A stretch of DNA of 34,384 nucleotides from an uncultured Verrucomicrobiota bacterium (GTDB lineage: Bacteria > Verrucomicrobiota > Verrucomicrobiia > Methylacidiphilales > UBA1321), in the NCBI GenBank assembly GCA_903863295.1, contig CAIPBM010000093.1:1-34384 (forward strand). The letters are read 5' to 3'. Below, piece by piece: positions 8,739 to 17,188 of the stretch; position 1 is the stretch's first letter; each line of letters starts with the position of its first letter. Under the pieces are notes generated by a model that searched no databases, had not been told where the DNA came from, and was given only the letters and a program-made list of their open reading frames with translations. The translations under genes and the position numbers were made by a program.

Positions 8739-8849
8739 TCAGCCCCACACTTGCCGGTCCAACGTGCGATACTGGATCGCCTCGCTGATGTGAGTCGCAT
8801 TCACCTTCTCGTCTTCAGCTGCATCAGCCTTGATGGATGATAGCTTGAA
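8739..8849 (-). pseudogene. comM 3'-end remnant
   Basis: Translated on the minus strand this stretch encodes a 36-residue tail ending in DRQVWG and a stop. The last 22 residues (EKVNATHISEAIQ...) are identical to the C-terminus of the intact ComM encoded at 10580-12115. The preceding residues (FKLSSIKADAAED) are related but diverged from ComM's LKVSRTIADLAGD. The nucleotide match is 70 of 71 bases over 8743-8813. There is no start and no upstream ComM domain, so this is a fragment, not a gene. It lies between the benzoylformate-decarboxylase-like gene and the MarR promoter. Confidence 0.85.
8743..8813. repeat. Direct repeat copy A (comM 3' end)
   Basis: 71 bases matching 10584-10654 with a single difference (A at 8762, G at 10603), same orientation, offset 1841 bp. 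Together the copies bracket the benzoylformate-decarboxylase-like gene, as attachment sites or a duplication scar would. Confidence 0.92.
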
Positions 8850-8892
8850 GCCTGCGTCACCGGGCCCGGGCAGTTGGCTTGCCCGGACTTTG

Positions 8893-10494
8893 TTAGCCCA
8901 ACAGGCGGTTTAATTTCGCCGTGATCGGAATCTCAATGACGCTGGTTCCCTTGAAAGCCAGGGCACTTTTGAAGGCCGCGGCAATTTCGTCGGGAGTACC
9001 GGCCAGGGCGGTGTTGGCTCCGTAACCCTTGCCGAGAGAGACAATATCCAATCCGGGAAGATCGAGCCCCGGAACATTGGGCGTTTCCTCCAACACGGCA
9101 AACTCTTTCAGGATCCCGTATTCGCCGTTGCGCAGAACCACAAAAATCACGTGGGCGTTTTGCTGTACGCCGGTGTAGACACTCTGGACGGAATATTGGA
9201 ACGATCCATCCCCGATGACCGCGACCACCGGCCGGTTCCGTCCTGATTCTCGTTCGGCCAGTGCCAGCCCAACGGCGGCAGGCATGTCCCACCCCAACCC
9301 TCCAGAGGCGAAGGTGTAAAACGTATCTGGTTTGCCAATTTTAAATCGCCTTTGGAGATCGGCGACATTGGAGGGAGATTCCTCGACCAGAACAAATTCT
9401 TCGGGGGTGAGGGAGGAAAGGATTTCAAATACCCTGTCTGGGGCCAAAGGCAGGGTGTCCGTTGTTACGGGTAATGCGGGTTGCTTGAATTCTGCGGAAT
9501 TTGCGGCTCTTTCTTTGAGTAATGGAAGAATATTTTGCAGAAAAAGTCGACTGTCTGATACCAAGCTGTCTCCCACCGGAGCCTTGGACGACATATTCGG
9601 GTCGTCCGTGACATGGAGGAGTCGCGCGCCCGAAGGGAGGTAATCCCCAGCAACGTAGGGGTAGTAACGGAATACCGGAGCTCCGACGACAAGGATCAGA
9701 TCGTGACCGGCCAGCTTCCCGGAAATAGGCCCGATGGCCGCAGGCAATGATCCGGCATAGAGAGGATTATTTTCGGGGAAAGGAGTGCGTTCGGCAAAGG
9801 GAGCGGCCCACACCTTTGCATTCAATTTCTCCGCGAGTTGGATCCCTTCCTCCCATGCTTGGCTGCGGGCAATATCTGATCCATAAACCAGCACGGGGTT
9901 TTTGCTGCCGTTGACGATCCCGGCAAATTCCTGAACCCTAAGTGGATCGGGTCCTGTGCGTGTGGACACCGTCCGGAAAACGTCCACTTCTGGTATTTCT
10001 TTATCCCAATCATCAAGCGGCAGCGATAAAAAGACCGGGCCGGAAGGCTGCTGGACGGCGGTTGCGTAAGCTCGCATGAAGGCACCTGGAACATCTTCCG
10101 GGCGGCTCGGTTCGTAGCTCCACTTGACCCACGGCTTGGGCATGTTCACCGCTTCGATGTTCGTGAGCAAGGGCTCGAGAAGGAGCATCTCTCTCGTCTG
10201 CTGTCCGGCAGTAATGATAAGAGGCGTTTTGTTTTGATAAGCCGTGAGGATGCAACCCATCGCATTACCAAGGCCGGCCCCAGTATGAACATTCACAATC
10301 ACCGGCTTGCGGAGTCCTTGGGACAAACCATCGGCAATGCCGACGACGCTCGCCTCCTGAAGAGCCATGACATAGGTGAAATCGTCCGGAAAATTCTTGA
10401 GAAAAGTCTCCTCCGTTGAGCCCGGATTCCCAACGACGGTGGTAACTTCAAGTTTCCGGAGCAAATCAAAGGTAATTTCTTTAACAGTTCTCAT
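8893..10494 (-). CDS. Benzoylformate-decarboxylase-like ThDP enzyme
   Basis: 533-aa ThDP enzyme strongly resembling benzoylformate decarboxylase (MdlC), which converts benzoylformate to benzaldehyde and CO2. Numbering matches the Pseudomonas enzyme closely: S26 (GNPGS), E47 (ALQEA) and H70 (VNVH) are all present. GDG at 428-430 with N456 forms the ThDP/Mg motif, and NVPGLDLPGLDI is also conserved. The other catalytic histidine (H281 in MdlC, context FRYHQY) is replaced by tyrosine here (Y278, FRYYPY). This may alter substrate range or the protonation step, so MdlC function is not assured; a related 2-keto acid decarboxylase is possible. No mandelate dehydrogenase or racemase gene is adjacent. 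ATG 10494 has no Shine-Dalgarno. The gene is flanked by direct repeats of the comM 3' end, suggesting acquisition as a cassette. Confidence 0.85.
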   Translation of the reverse strand: MRTVKEITFDLLRKLEVTTVVGNPGSTEETFLKNFPDDFTYVMALQEASVVGIADGLSQGLRKPVIVNVHTGAGLGNAMGCILTAYQNKTPLIITAGQQTREMLLLEPLLTNIEAVNMPKPWVKWSYEPSRPEDVPGAFMRAYATAVQQPSGPVFLSLPLDDWDKEIPEVDVFRTVSTRTGPDPLRVQEFAGIVNGSKNPVLVYGSDIARSQAWEEGIQLAEKLNAKVWAAPFAERTPFPENNPLYAGSLPAAIGPISGKLAGHDLILVVGAPVFRYYPYVAGDYLPSGARLLHVTDDPNMSSKAPVGDSLVSDSRLFLQNILPLLKERAANSAEFKQPALPVTTDTLPLAPDRVFEILSSLTPEEFVLVEESPSNVADLQRRFKIGKPDTFYTFASGGLGWDMPAAVGLALAERESGRNRPVVAVIGDGSFQYSVQSVYTGVQQNAHVIFVVLRNGEYGILKEFAVLEETPNVPGLDLPGLDIVSLGKGYGANTALAGTPDEIAAAFKSALAFKGTSVIEIPITAKLNRLLG

Positions 10495-10579
10495 TGTAAA
10501 CTAAGCTGAACATCTTCAACCTTCAGGGTCAAGAGAAATGTCGCCAGAAAGAGGGCAAAATTAGTGGCCGTGATGAGGC

Positions 10580-12115
10580 TCAACCCCACACTTGCCGGTC
10601 CAGCGTGCGATACTGGATCGCCTCGCTGATGTGAGTCGCATTCACCTTCTCGTCCCCGGCCAAGTCAGCGATGGTGCGGGAGACTTTGAGAATGCGGTCA
10701 TAAGCACGCGCGCTCAAATTGAGTTCACTTAAGGCCATGCGGAGCAGGCTTTCGCTGTCGTGATCCAGCGCAACGAAGGTCTTCAAATCCTTGCTGCTCA
10801 TTTGCGCATTGCACCGGACTTTCCGCTTGGCCGCAAACCGCTCGTGCTGGATTTGCCGGGCCTTGAGGATACGGGCGCGTATCTCGGCGGACGATTCCGC
10901 CTGCCCGGGGCGCAGCAGCGTCTCGTGCTTCACTGCGGGAACCTCGACATGTATATCAATGCGATCCAGCAGTGGTCCGGAAATCTTGTTGAGATATTTG
11001 CGAATTGCCGCGGCAGAGCTTCGCCCCCGCTCCGCATCGCCAAAGCCGCCGCTCCCGGGACTCGGATTCATCGCCGCTACCAACATGAACTGCGCCGGAA
11101 AAGTCATCGATCCCGAGGCGCGGCTGATGGTCACGGTTCCGTCCTCGAGGGGCTGCCGCAACACCTCCAGCGCACTGCGGCGAAACTCGGGCAGCTCATC
11201 CAAAAAAAGGACACCGTTATGAGCCAGGCTGACTTCGCCCGGGCTCGGCGTGGCCGTGCCGCCGATGAGTCCGGCATCGGAAATGGTATGGTGCGGGGCA
11301 CGAAATGGGCGGCGCGTCACCATCGCCTGGTCAGGCGAAAGCAGCCCTGCCACGCTGTGCACCTTGGTCGCCTCCAACGCCTCATCCAGCGTCAGCGGCG
11401 GGCAGATGCCGGGAATGCGTTTGGCTAACATCGACTTGCCGCTGCCTGGCGGCCCGAGCATCAGGACGTTGTGAGAACCGGCAACGGCGACCTCAATGGC
11501 GCGTTTCACATGCTCCTGTCCTTTCACATCGGCAAAGTCGTGTTCAATGGTGTCGAAAAGACCGAGAACCTCGTTGGGATCGACGCGCACCGGAAGAATG
11601 CCGGTCGTGCCAGCGAGAAATTCCGCCGCCTCCCGAAGATGCGTTACCGGGAAAATATCGAGCCCCTCCACCACCGCAGCCTCTGCCGCATTGGCGGCCG
11701 GAAGAATAAGGCCTTTCTTGCGATGTTTCCGCGCGGAAAGGGCGATGGCCAGGGCTCCTTTGACCGGCCGGACTTCACCGGTCAGCGCCAACTCACCGAC
11801 GACCCAATAATCGCTGAGATGCCGCGCGTTCAATTGCTCCGAAGCAGCCAGGATGCCGAGGGCCATGGGCAGATCAAAACTCGGCCCCTCCTTCTTCACA
11901 TCGGCAGGCGCCAGATTGATCGTTACGCGCCCATATGGATATTTGAATGCGCTGTTGTTGACCGCCGTGCTCACGCGATCGCGGCTTTCCTTCACCGCTG
12001 TGTCCGGAAGCCCCACCACGACCGTAACCGGCTTGCCATACGTGGCGTTGACCTCCACCTCGACGGCAAAGGCATCCACGCCCCAAACCGCTGCGGAGAA
12101 GAACTTGGCCAACAT
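10580..12115 (-). CDS. comM: ComM/YifB family AAA+ ATPase (Mg-chelatase-like)
   Basis: 511-aa YifB/ComM protein. In naturally competent bacteria ComM is a hexameric helicase that promotes branch migration during integration of incoming DNA; many non-competent species also carry it. An N-terminal ChlI-type domain (GLPDTAVKESRDRV, NLAPADVKKEG) precedes the AAA+ core with Walker A GPPGSGKS (about 221-228) and Walker B LFLDELPEF (about 303-311). A C-terminal Mg_chelatase_C domain ends in LDRQVWG. ATG 12115 is preferred to an in-frame TTG at 12142; AGG lies directly before it. The gene is divergent from fsr. Its last 71 bases are duplicated at 8743-8813. Confidence 0.95.
   Translation of the reverse strand: MLAKFFSAAVWGVDAFAVEVEVNATYGKPVTVVVGLPDTAVKESRDRVSTAVNNSAFKYPYGRVTINLAPADVKKEGPSFDLPMALGILAASEQLNARHLSDYWVVGELALTGEVRPVKGALAIALSARKHRKKGLILPAANAAEAAVVEGLDIFPVTHLREAAEFLAGTTGILPVRVDPNEVLGLFDTIEHDFADVKGQEHVKRAIEVAVAGSHNVLMLGPPGSGKSMLAKRIPGICPPLTLDEALEATKVHSVAGLLSPDQAMVTRRPFRAPHHTISDAGLIGGTATPSPGEVSLAHNGVLFLDELPEFRRSALEVLRQPLEDGTVTISRASGSMTFPAQFMLVAAMNPSPGSGGFGDAERGRSSAAAIRKYLNKISGPLLDRIDIHVEVPAVKHETLLRPGQAESSAEIRARILKARQIQHERFAAKRKVRCNAQMSSKDLKTFVALDHDSESLLRMALSELNLSARAYDRILKVSRTIADLAGDEKVNATHISEAIQYRTLDRQVWG
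10584..10654. repeat. Direct repeat copy B (within the comM 3' end)
   Basis: Partner of the 71-bp repeat at 8743-8813, one mismatch. It starts just inside the comM stop codon and covers the codons for the last 22 residues or so of ComM. Confidence 0.92.
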
Positions 12116-12253
12116 CCTGTTAGGCAACCAAGGTCGCAGCAAAATGACGAGGGAAATCCATCACACTCCCCACATTGCTAGGCTGATGCCGTAACACAGC
12201 GAGAGTCGCTCCAGTTTCCGTTAACTTTACAGCAAGGTTGGTGCGCCAGCTCT

Positions 12254-12281
12254 TTGACGGTTTGAGTGGATGCCCTAGAAT
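12254..12281 (+). promoter_or_regulatory. Sigma-70-type promoter of fsr, leaderless geometry
   Basis: TTGACG (12254-12259), 16-nt spacer, TAGAAT (12276-12281). The ATG of fsr follows after 8 nt, so transcription would start at or within a few bases of the start codon. No Shine-Dalgarno precedes the ATG. Confidence 0.6.
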
Positions 12282-12289
12282 TAAACTAG

Positions 12290-13567
12290 ATGAAGGAATT
12301 GCCCGACGACATTTCACCCTCAACGGCTGAGTCATCCTCGCCATCCGTAGAGCTGGAAAGCACCCTGATCTCGAACCAGCCCGGTGTCCAAAAGACCGTC
12401 CTCGGTATTCTGATCGCGCTGAGTCTATCTCATCTGCTCAACGACACGATGCAATCGCTGATCCCGGCGATCTATCCCGTCCTTAAGCAATCGTTCCAGC
12501 TCAGTTTTACCCAAATCGGACTGATTACGTTCGTCAACCAGATGACCGCTTCCCTGCTGCAGCCGGTGGTGGGTTGGCAAACGGATCGGCGTCCGCTTCC
12601 ATTTTCGCTGCCTGTTGGGATGGGATTCAGTTTGCTGGGTCTGGGGATGCTTTCCGTGGCAGGCAATTTTGAGATGATCCTAATCTCTGTTGCGCTGGTC
12701 GGAGTCGGTTCATCGGTTTTTCATCCTGAGGCCTCCCGCGTCGCGCGGATGGCCTCAGGCGGACGCCATGGCTTCGCCCAGTCGCTCTTTCAAGTCGGCG
12801 GTAACGCGGGGACATCCGTGGGCCCGCTGCTGGCGGCGTTGATCATCGTCCCGGGTGGACAGAGTGAACTCAAATGGTTCTGCCTGATCGCCCTCGTCGG
12901 CATCGCGCTGCTTTACCGGGTCGGGAGCTGGTACCGCGACCATCTCCACCTGCTAAAAGTCAAAAGCTCTTCGCATGAATTCGTCGCCGGCCTTTCCTCA
13001 CGCCAAGTCTCGATGTCGCTGGCCATTCTCATTGCCCTCGTTTTCTCGAAATATTTTTATCTGGCGAGCATGACCAGTTACTACACCTTCTTTTTGATCG
13101 ATAAGTTCAATGTCTCGGTCCAGGCAGCCCAAATCTATCTGTTTGTTTTTCTGTTTGCCGTCGCGGCGGGAACGATTATCGGTGGACCGCTCGGTGATCG
13201 TTTTGGACGCAAAAATGTGATCTGGGCCTCCATTCTGGGAGTGACTCCTTTCACCCTGCTTTTGCCTTATGCGTCACTTGACGGCGTGATCGTACTGTCC
13301 GTTTTTATCGGCGTGATCCTGGCCTCGGCTTTTTCGGCCATCGTCGTCTACGCTCAGGAACTGGTGCCGGGAAAAGTAGGCATGATCGCCGGTCTCTTCT
13401 TTGGACTGGCTTTTGGTCTGGCGGGTATTGGTTCGGCGGTTCTGGGAAAACTCGCCGACATGACCAGTGTCACCTTTGTCTTCCAGATTTGCTCCTTTCT
13501 TCCCCTCCTCGGCCTGCTGACCAGTTTTCTGCCGAACCTGGAAAAACGCGAGGCGGACAGGAAGTAA
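12290..13567 (+). CDS. fsr: MFS exporter of the fosmidomycin-resistance family
   Basis: 425-aa inner-membrane major facilitator with 12 predicted helices. It closely resembles E. coli Fsr, an exporter conferring fosmidomycin resistance. Recognisable segments are LSLSHLLNDTMQSLIPAIYP, LLQPVVGWQTD, the highly conserved GSSVFHPEASRVARMASGGR, FQVGGNAGTSVGPLLAA, and the second-half GDRFGRKNV loop. A hydrophilic N-terminus of about 35 residues precedes helix 1, as in Fsr. The physiological substrate is unknown. The gene is divergent from comM and its end faces the last SCO gene with only 9 bp between. A promoter lies directly upstream of the ATG with no leader. Confidence 0.9.
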   Translation: MKELPDDISPSTAESSSPSVELESTLISNQPGVQKTVLGILIALSLSHLLNDTMQSLIPAIYPVLKQSFQLSFTQIGLITFVNQMTASLLQPVVGWQTDRRPLPFSLPVGMGFSLLGLGMLSVAGNFEMILISVALVGVGSSVFHPEASRVARMASGGRHGFAQSLFQVGGNAGTSVGPLLAALIIVPGGQSELKWFCLIALVGIALLYRVGSWYRDHLHLLKVKSSSHEFVAGLSSRQVSMSLAILIALVFSKYFYLASMTSYYTFFLIDKFNVSVQAAQIYLFVFLFAVAAGTIIGGPLGDRFGRKNVIWASILGVTPFTLLLPYASLDGVIVLSVFIGVILASAFSAIVVYAQELVPGKVGMIAGLFFGLAFGLAGIGSAVLGKLADMTSVTFVFQICSFLPLLGLLTSFLPNLEKREADRK

Positions 13568-13576
13568 GGATTGCGT

Positions 13577-14485
13577 CTACCTGGATCCTGTCGAATGAGC
13601 CGCCTCCAGCATCGCATCGGCCAGTTGTTGCGGCGTCCAGCTATTATTATTGAATTGCCGATAGAGTCGCCCCTGGGGATCCATGACCACGGTGCGGAGA
13701 TTGTGGGAGAGATTTCCGTCCTGCCCCATGATCATCAATCCCAAAGGCGCAGCCAGATTCGCGATCTCGCGGGGACTCGCCGAGGCAAAGAGCCACCGGT
13801 CCGCGTTATGGTTGCGATAAAATCCGGCGTAGGAGGAAAGCACCTCGGGCCCGTCAAAGGTCGAATCAAAGGAGATGGAGAGAAACTCCCAGTTGGGTGC
13901 GGCCTTGGGCGAGGCGAGCAGCAATTGCCGCGTCTGCTCAAAATTCCGGTTCATCCGCGGACAGTAATCAGGAACCGGACAGCGCGTGAAAAAAAAGGTG
14001 AAGGCCACCACCTGACCGCGAAAGCTTGAAACCCGGATGGATCGTCCGTCTTCCGTCAGCAATTCGGCATCGGGTATTGGATCGCCGGGCTTAAGTTTCA
14101 GATCCAAGCCATCATTCGCATGCGACAACTTGGCGGCACCAACAGTATCGTCATGCCCGAGGCGGCGGAAATTTTTCACCTGGCTGTGATCCTGGTCGAT
14201 CACCAACGTAAAGGCGATTTTATCACCGGGAGAAAGGTTCTCCACTTCTGCGCCATCCGCCACGGGAAAATCCATCGTCATCTCCATCATGTAACCGGGA
14301 ATGGCTTCGTGATGGATAGTCACCTGATGATGATCAGGCGAAATTTGCTCCACCGTGCCCCGCGCCTCGTATTCATGTGAGGTCTCCGTCTCTGCCTTGG
14401 GCGAAAAGCGGGAAGAGTGGTATGCGACTGCAACGACAACCAGAACAATCAGGAATGAGCCCAACCAACCCAATCTCAGTTTCAT
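13577..14485 (-). CDS. CusF-like copper domain fused to an SCO1/SenC domain
   Basis: 302-aa membrane-anchored periplasmic protein; helix at about 5-22. Residues about 40-108 form a CusF-like/copper-binding domain with H58, M66 and EMTM (M69, M71) at the positions of the CusF copper ligands. Residues about 125-300 form an SCO1/SenC thioredoxin-fold domain. The usual C-x3-C is replaced by C169-x5-C175 (CPVPDYC), with the third copper ligand H261 (LSHNLRTVVMDP) retained. SCO proteins deliver copper to, or reduce, cytochrome oxidase CuA and other cuproproteins; the fused domain could load the SCO domain. It is the last gene of the copper operon, overlapping the upstream SCO gene by 4 bp (ATGA). 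Confidence 0.87.
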   Translation of the reverse strand: MKLRLGWLGSFLIVLVVVAVAYHSSRFSPKAETETSHEYEARGTVEQISPDHHQVTIHHEAIPGYMMEMTMDFPVADGAEVENLSPGDKIAFTLVIDQDHSQVKNFRRLGHDDTVGAAKLSHANDGLDLKLKPGDPIPDAELLTEDGRSIRVSSFRGQVVAFTFFFTRCPVPDYCPRMNRNFEQTRQLLLASPKAAPNWEFLSISFDSTFDGPEVLSSYAGFYRNHNADRWLFASASPREIANLAAPLGLMIMGQDGNLSHNLRTVVMDPQGRLYRQFNNNSWTPQQLADAMLEAAHSTGSR

Positions 14486-15231
14486 GAGCTAGCCGCCTTC
14501 AGCCGCTTGATTTCGGCGACGACAGCATCAGCGGCGCCATCATTGAGCCCGTTGAAGTAGCGCACAATGCGGCCATGGGGATCGACCAGGGCGATTCGCT
14601 CGATGTGGGCGAAATTTCCCGGCATGTAGGCGAACTGACTTGTCGTATCCGGCGAGAGAAAACTAACGGAAATCAGGCGGTGCATGACATCACCATCTCC
14701 CGTCAGGAAAGACCAACGGCCCGGATCCGCACCATAACGCGAACTGTATTTCTTGAGCACCGGCACGGTGTCGTCATCCGGATCAACGGTTAAGGTAACC
14801 AGTTGGATGTCGGGTTGCGTGGCGGTCAGCGCCTGAATCTCTTCCATCTGATGCGTAATCTCCGGACAGGTAATCGAACAACTCGTAAAGACAAAACCAA
14901 CCACGAGAAATTTTCCCTCGCAGTCCTTCCGCGTGAGGGTTCGGCCGTTCTGGTCGGTCAGGGAGAATTCGGTCAGGCGCCGGGGATAATCAGGAGCGAT
15001 TGCCACCGTCTTGCCATTGGCCGAGGTATTGCTCGCATTGAAATCATAATGACTCAGGCCGAACATCACGACGAGGAAACCGAGGGTGAGGGCCAATGTG
15101 ATGCCCACCCCGGCGACAATAATCAGATGGTCGCCCCGATCCAGGGTTTCCGGCTTATTCTTTTGAGGTGTGACGACTTTCGGCATGGAGACTTTGCAGA
15201 AAAATACCCCAACTTGCTCAAAAAATCTCAT
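14482..15231 (-). CDS. SCO1/SenC family copper chaperone
   Basis: 249-aa membrane-anchored thioredoxin-fold protein. The transmembrane helix is at about 36-59. The copper site is CSITCP (C118, C122) with H209 in FAHIERIALVDPHG. Expected role: periplasmic copper delivery or disulfide reduction for cuproproteins. The start at 15231 overlaps the stop of the upstream SCO gene (ATGA), indicating translational coupling; an internal ATG at 15186 is less likely for that reason. No cytochrome oxidase genes occur in the window, so its client is not identified. Confidence 0.9.
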   Translation of the reverse strand: MRFFEQVGVFFCKVSMPKVVTPQKNKPETLDRGDHLIIVAGVGITLALTLGFLVVMFGLSHYDFNASNTSANGKTVAIAPDYPRRLTEFSLTDQNGRTLTRKDCEGKFLVVGFVFTSCSITCPEITHQMEEIQALTATQPDIQLVTLTVDPDDDTVPVLKKYSSRYGADPGRWSFLTGDGDVMHRLISVSFLSPDTTSQFAYMPGNFAHIERIALVDPHGRIVRYFNGLNDGAADAVVAEIKRLKAASS

Positions 15232-15872
15232 TCATTTTCCAATTGGCGGATGCCGGACAAAAGCGAAGCTTGCCCCTCTTCATCCAAACCACTGAAGAAG
15301 CCGCGTATAACACCATGCGAATCGACCAAGACCATGTAGGTGCTATGCGTCACCAGAAATTCCCCCGGTTCCAGATGTTTGCCATGATTATCTTCGAGTG
15401 ATTGGAGGAAACCGTGTTGGATGAGATCGTAAAGGGGTTTCTCGGGACCGGTTAAAAACCACCATTTCTGCGGATCAGCGCCGAGATGACTCGCATACGC
15501 GGCCAGAACTGCAGGCGTATCGTCTTGTGGATCGACCGTGAAACTGACCAGTTGCACCCGAGAGTCTCCAACAAGCTGCCGTTGAAGTTTGGCCATGTTG
15601 GCTGAAATAATCGGGCAGGGTCCGGGACACGTGGTAAAGACAAAATCAGCCACCCAGATTTTCCCTTCGAGATCGTGGTTGGTGATGGTCTGGTCTCCCC
15701 GTTCCGTCAGGGAAAAAGGAGGTACTTCGGCATATCGCCCCAATTTGACTTCAGCTGGGTGATGCCGGGGAATAAAAAGCGTGACGATGAACAGCGCCGC
15801 GATGACAGGGAAGCCCAGGCGGGCGATTTTGCTGAGACGTGATTGGGACGCAGAAGGGGTAAGTGGCGGCAT
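15228..15872 (-). CDS. SCO1/SenC family copper chaperone
   Basis: 214-aa membrane-anchored periplasmic protein with helix at about 19-35. Canonical SCO copper ligands are present: CPGPCP (C82, C86) and H176 (VTHSTYMVLVDSHG). It is the first of three consecutive SCO genes. The three differ in linker, motif and domain content, so they are paralogues rather than a recent tandem copy. It starts 17 bp after copD and overlaps the next SCO gene by 4 bp. Confidence 0.9.
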   Translation of the reverse strand: MPPLTPSASQSRLSKIARLGFPVIAALFIVTLFIPRHHPAEVKLGRYAEVPPFSLTERGDQTITNHDLEGKIWVADFVFTTCPGPCPIISANMAKLQRQLVGDSRVQLVSFTVDPQDDTPAVLAAYASHLGADPQKWWFLTGPEKPLYDLIQHGFLQSLEDNHGKHLEPGEFLVTHSTYMVLVDSHGVIRGFFSGLDEEGQASLLSGIRQLENE

Positions 15873-15889
15873 AAATTTTTGAATGAGAA

Positions 15890-16810
15890 TCAGGAGGGAG
15901 GCGTGGTCATGCCCATGGTTCCGACGAGGAGGAGAACGGCCACCATCAAGCCGGATTCAACCAGGACTGTTCGACGAAGTTGGTGAAATGTTCCGGGAGT
16001 CGGGTGGATTTGAGGAATCAGGACAAAGCGGTTGTAACATCCAAGCCCAACCATGACTCCAACTAGTACGATTTTCCCGATCAGGAGATTTCCATAGAGG
16101 GTCGTCACCAAGGCTTCCCATGAACCCATCATGAGCCAGGCGTTGACGCAACCGGTGATCACCAAAAGTCCGACAACCCTGAAGCTATTGTTCGAAAATG
16201 CTTTCAGTGTCGTGAGGTCTTCTTGGATGAACCTAGCCGGCTCTTGACCGTGGAGATTCCCGAGGAAGAGGAGCACCGGAATAAGTCCCATGGGCCAGAT
16301 CGCACCCAACTCAAGATGGAGCGCATCTGCCAGGAGATGGAGAACTTGGAAATGAAGCCCCGAAACGGCGTGTCCCGCCCAAGCGAGACTGATCAGCAAG
16401 CCGCTGCCCAGGCTCAACATCAGCCAGTTGAATCGGGAAGAAAAGTAATGCTGATGGCGGGTCTCGTAGAGGAGCGCCAACCCCAAAGCCATGAACATCA
16501 CCGTGCGAATCAGCCAAAGCTGGCCGAACTGGGTTTGCCCGAGCACTGTTTCCAAGTCGGATAATGTCGGCGATTGATCGGTCATTTGCGCGGTTACAAA
16601 CCAAAACCAGACCGCCCCGGACAGCGCTTCCGCCATCAGGGCGATCCACCACAGATGCAGGACGGAGCGAAAGAAAGACGCAAGCCGCGTCGCATTTTCC
16701 TGATTGAAGTGGGAACCGGTCATGATGTTGATAAAATAGGGAAGCGCGACGAGCAACATCGCGCTTCCGATATGGATCGACCGGGCCAGAACAAGGATGG
16801 CAGTTATCAT
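15890..16810 (-). CDS. copD: CopD family copper transport membrane protein
   Basis: 306-aa integral inner-membrane protein with about eight hydrophobic helices and scattered membrane-embedded His and Met residues (for example RSIHIGSAM near residue 10, GHAVSGLHFQVLHLLADALHL near 150-170). This is the CopD/PcoD pattern; CopD works with CopC in moving copper across the cytoplasmic membrane. It lies 30 bp downstream of copC and 17 bp upstream of the first SCO gene, consistent with copper import feeding periplasmic or membrane cuproprotein assembly, or with tolerance. The transport direction cannot be decided from sequence. Confidence 0.88.
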   Translation of the reverse strand: MITAILVLARSIHIGSAMLLVALPYFINIMTGSHFNQENATRLASFFRSVLHLWWIALMAEALSGAVWFWFVTAQMTDQSPTLSDLETVLGQTQFGQLWLIRTVMFMALGLALLYETRHQHYFSSRFNWLMLSLGSGLLISLAWAGHAVSGLHFQVLHLLADALHLELGAIWPMGLIPVLLFLGNLHGQEPARFIQEDLTTLKAFSNNSFRVVGLLVITGCVNAWLMMGSWEALVTTLYGNLLIGKIVLVGVMVGLGCYNRFVLIPQIHPTPGTFHQLRRTVLVESGLMVAVLLLVGTMGMTTPPS

Positions 16811-16840
16811 ACGGATCTGATGTTCCAGCCCGGTGCGATT

Positions 16841-17188
16841 TTACTGCACGGTGAACGGAAACGTACCGCTGGTTTTATGGGTATCCGTGGCAACCGCTTT
16901 CCAGGCGACTTTGTAAGTTCCGGCACTCAGCTTGGGAACCGAAACGGTCATGCTGGAGCCGCTCACCTTGACATCCTTTTTATCGACTTCCACTCCGTTG
17001 GCGTCGAACACCTGGAGCTTGCTGAACGCTCCTTCCAGTTCTTCCGTCATAAAGACCGTAACCTGGCGGGGAGCTGTCACCGTGCTGCCAACCCGCGGAT
17101 CGGCGTGATCAAGGAAGGCGTGTGCTTGGGCGAGCGCGATCGAGCCGAACGCTAACGCCGGGATAAGTATGAGACGTCGCATCTTCAT
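16841..17188 (-). CDS. copC: CopC family periplasmic copper-binding protein
   Basis: 115-aa exported protein; signal peptide of about 22 residues ending AQA. Cleavage there would make H23 the mature N-terminus, the position of the N-terminal histidine of the CopC Cu(II) site. D102 and H104 in TDTHKTSGTFPFTV supply the other Cu(II) ligands of the family. The beta-sandwich core shows HADPRVGSTV and YKVAWKAVATDTH. There is no Met-rich Cu(I) loop, so this is the Cu(II)-only CopC type. Its ATG overlaps the stop of the upstream outer-membrane-type gene (ATGA). Confidence 0.92.
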   Translation of the reverse strand: MKMRRLILIPALAFGSIALAQAHAFLDHADPRVGSTVTAPRQVTVFMTEELEGAFSKLQVFDANGVEVDKKDVKVSGSSMTVSVPKLSAGTYKVAWKAVATDTHKTSGTFPFTVQ

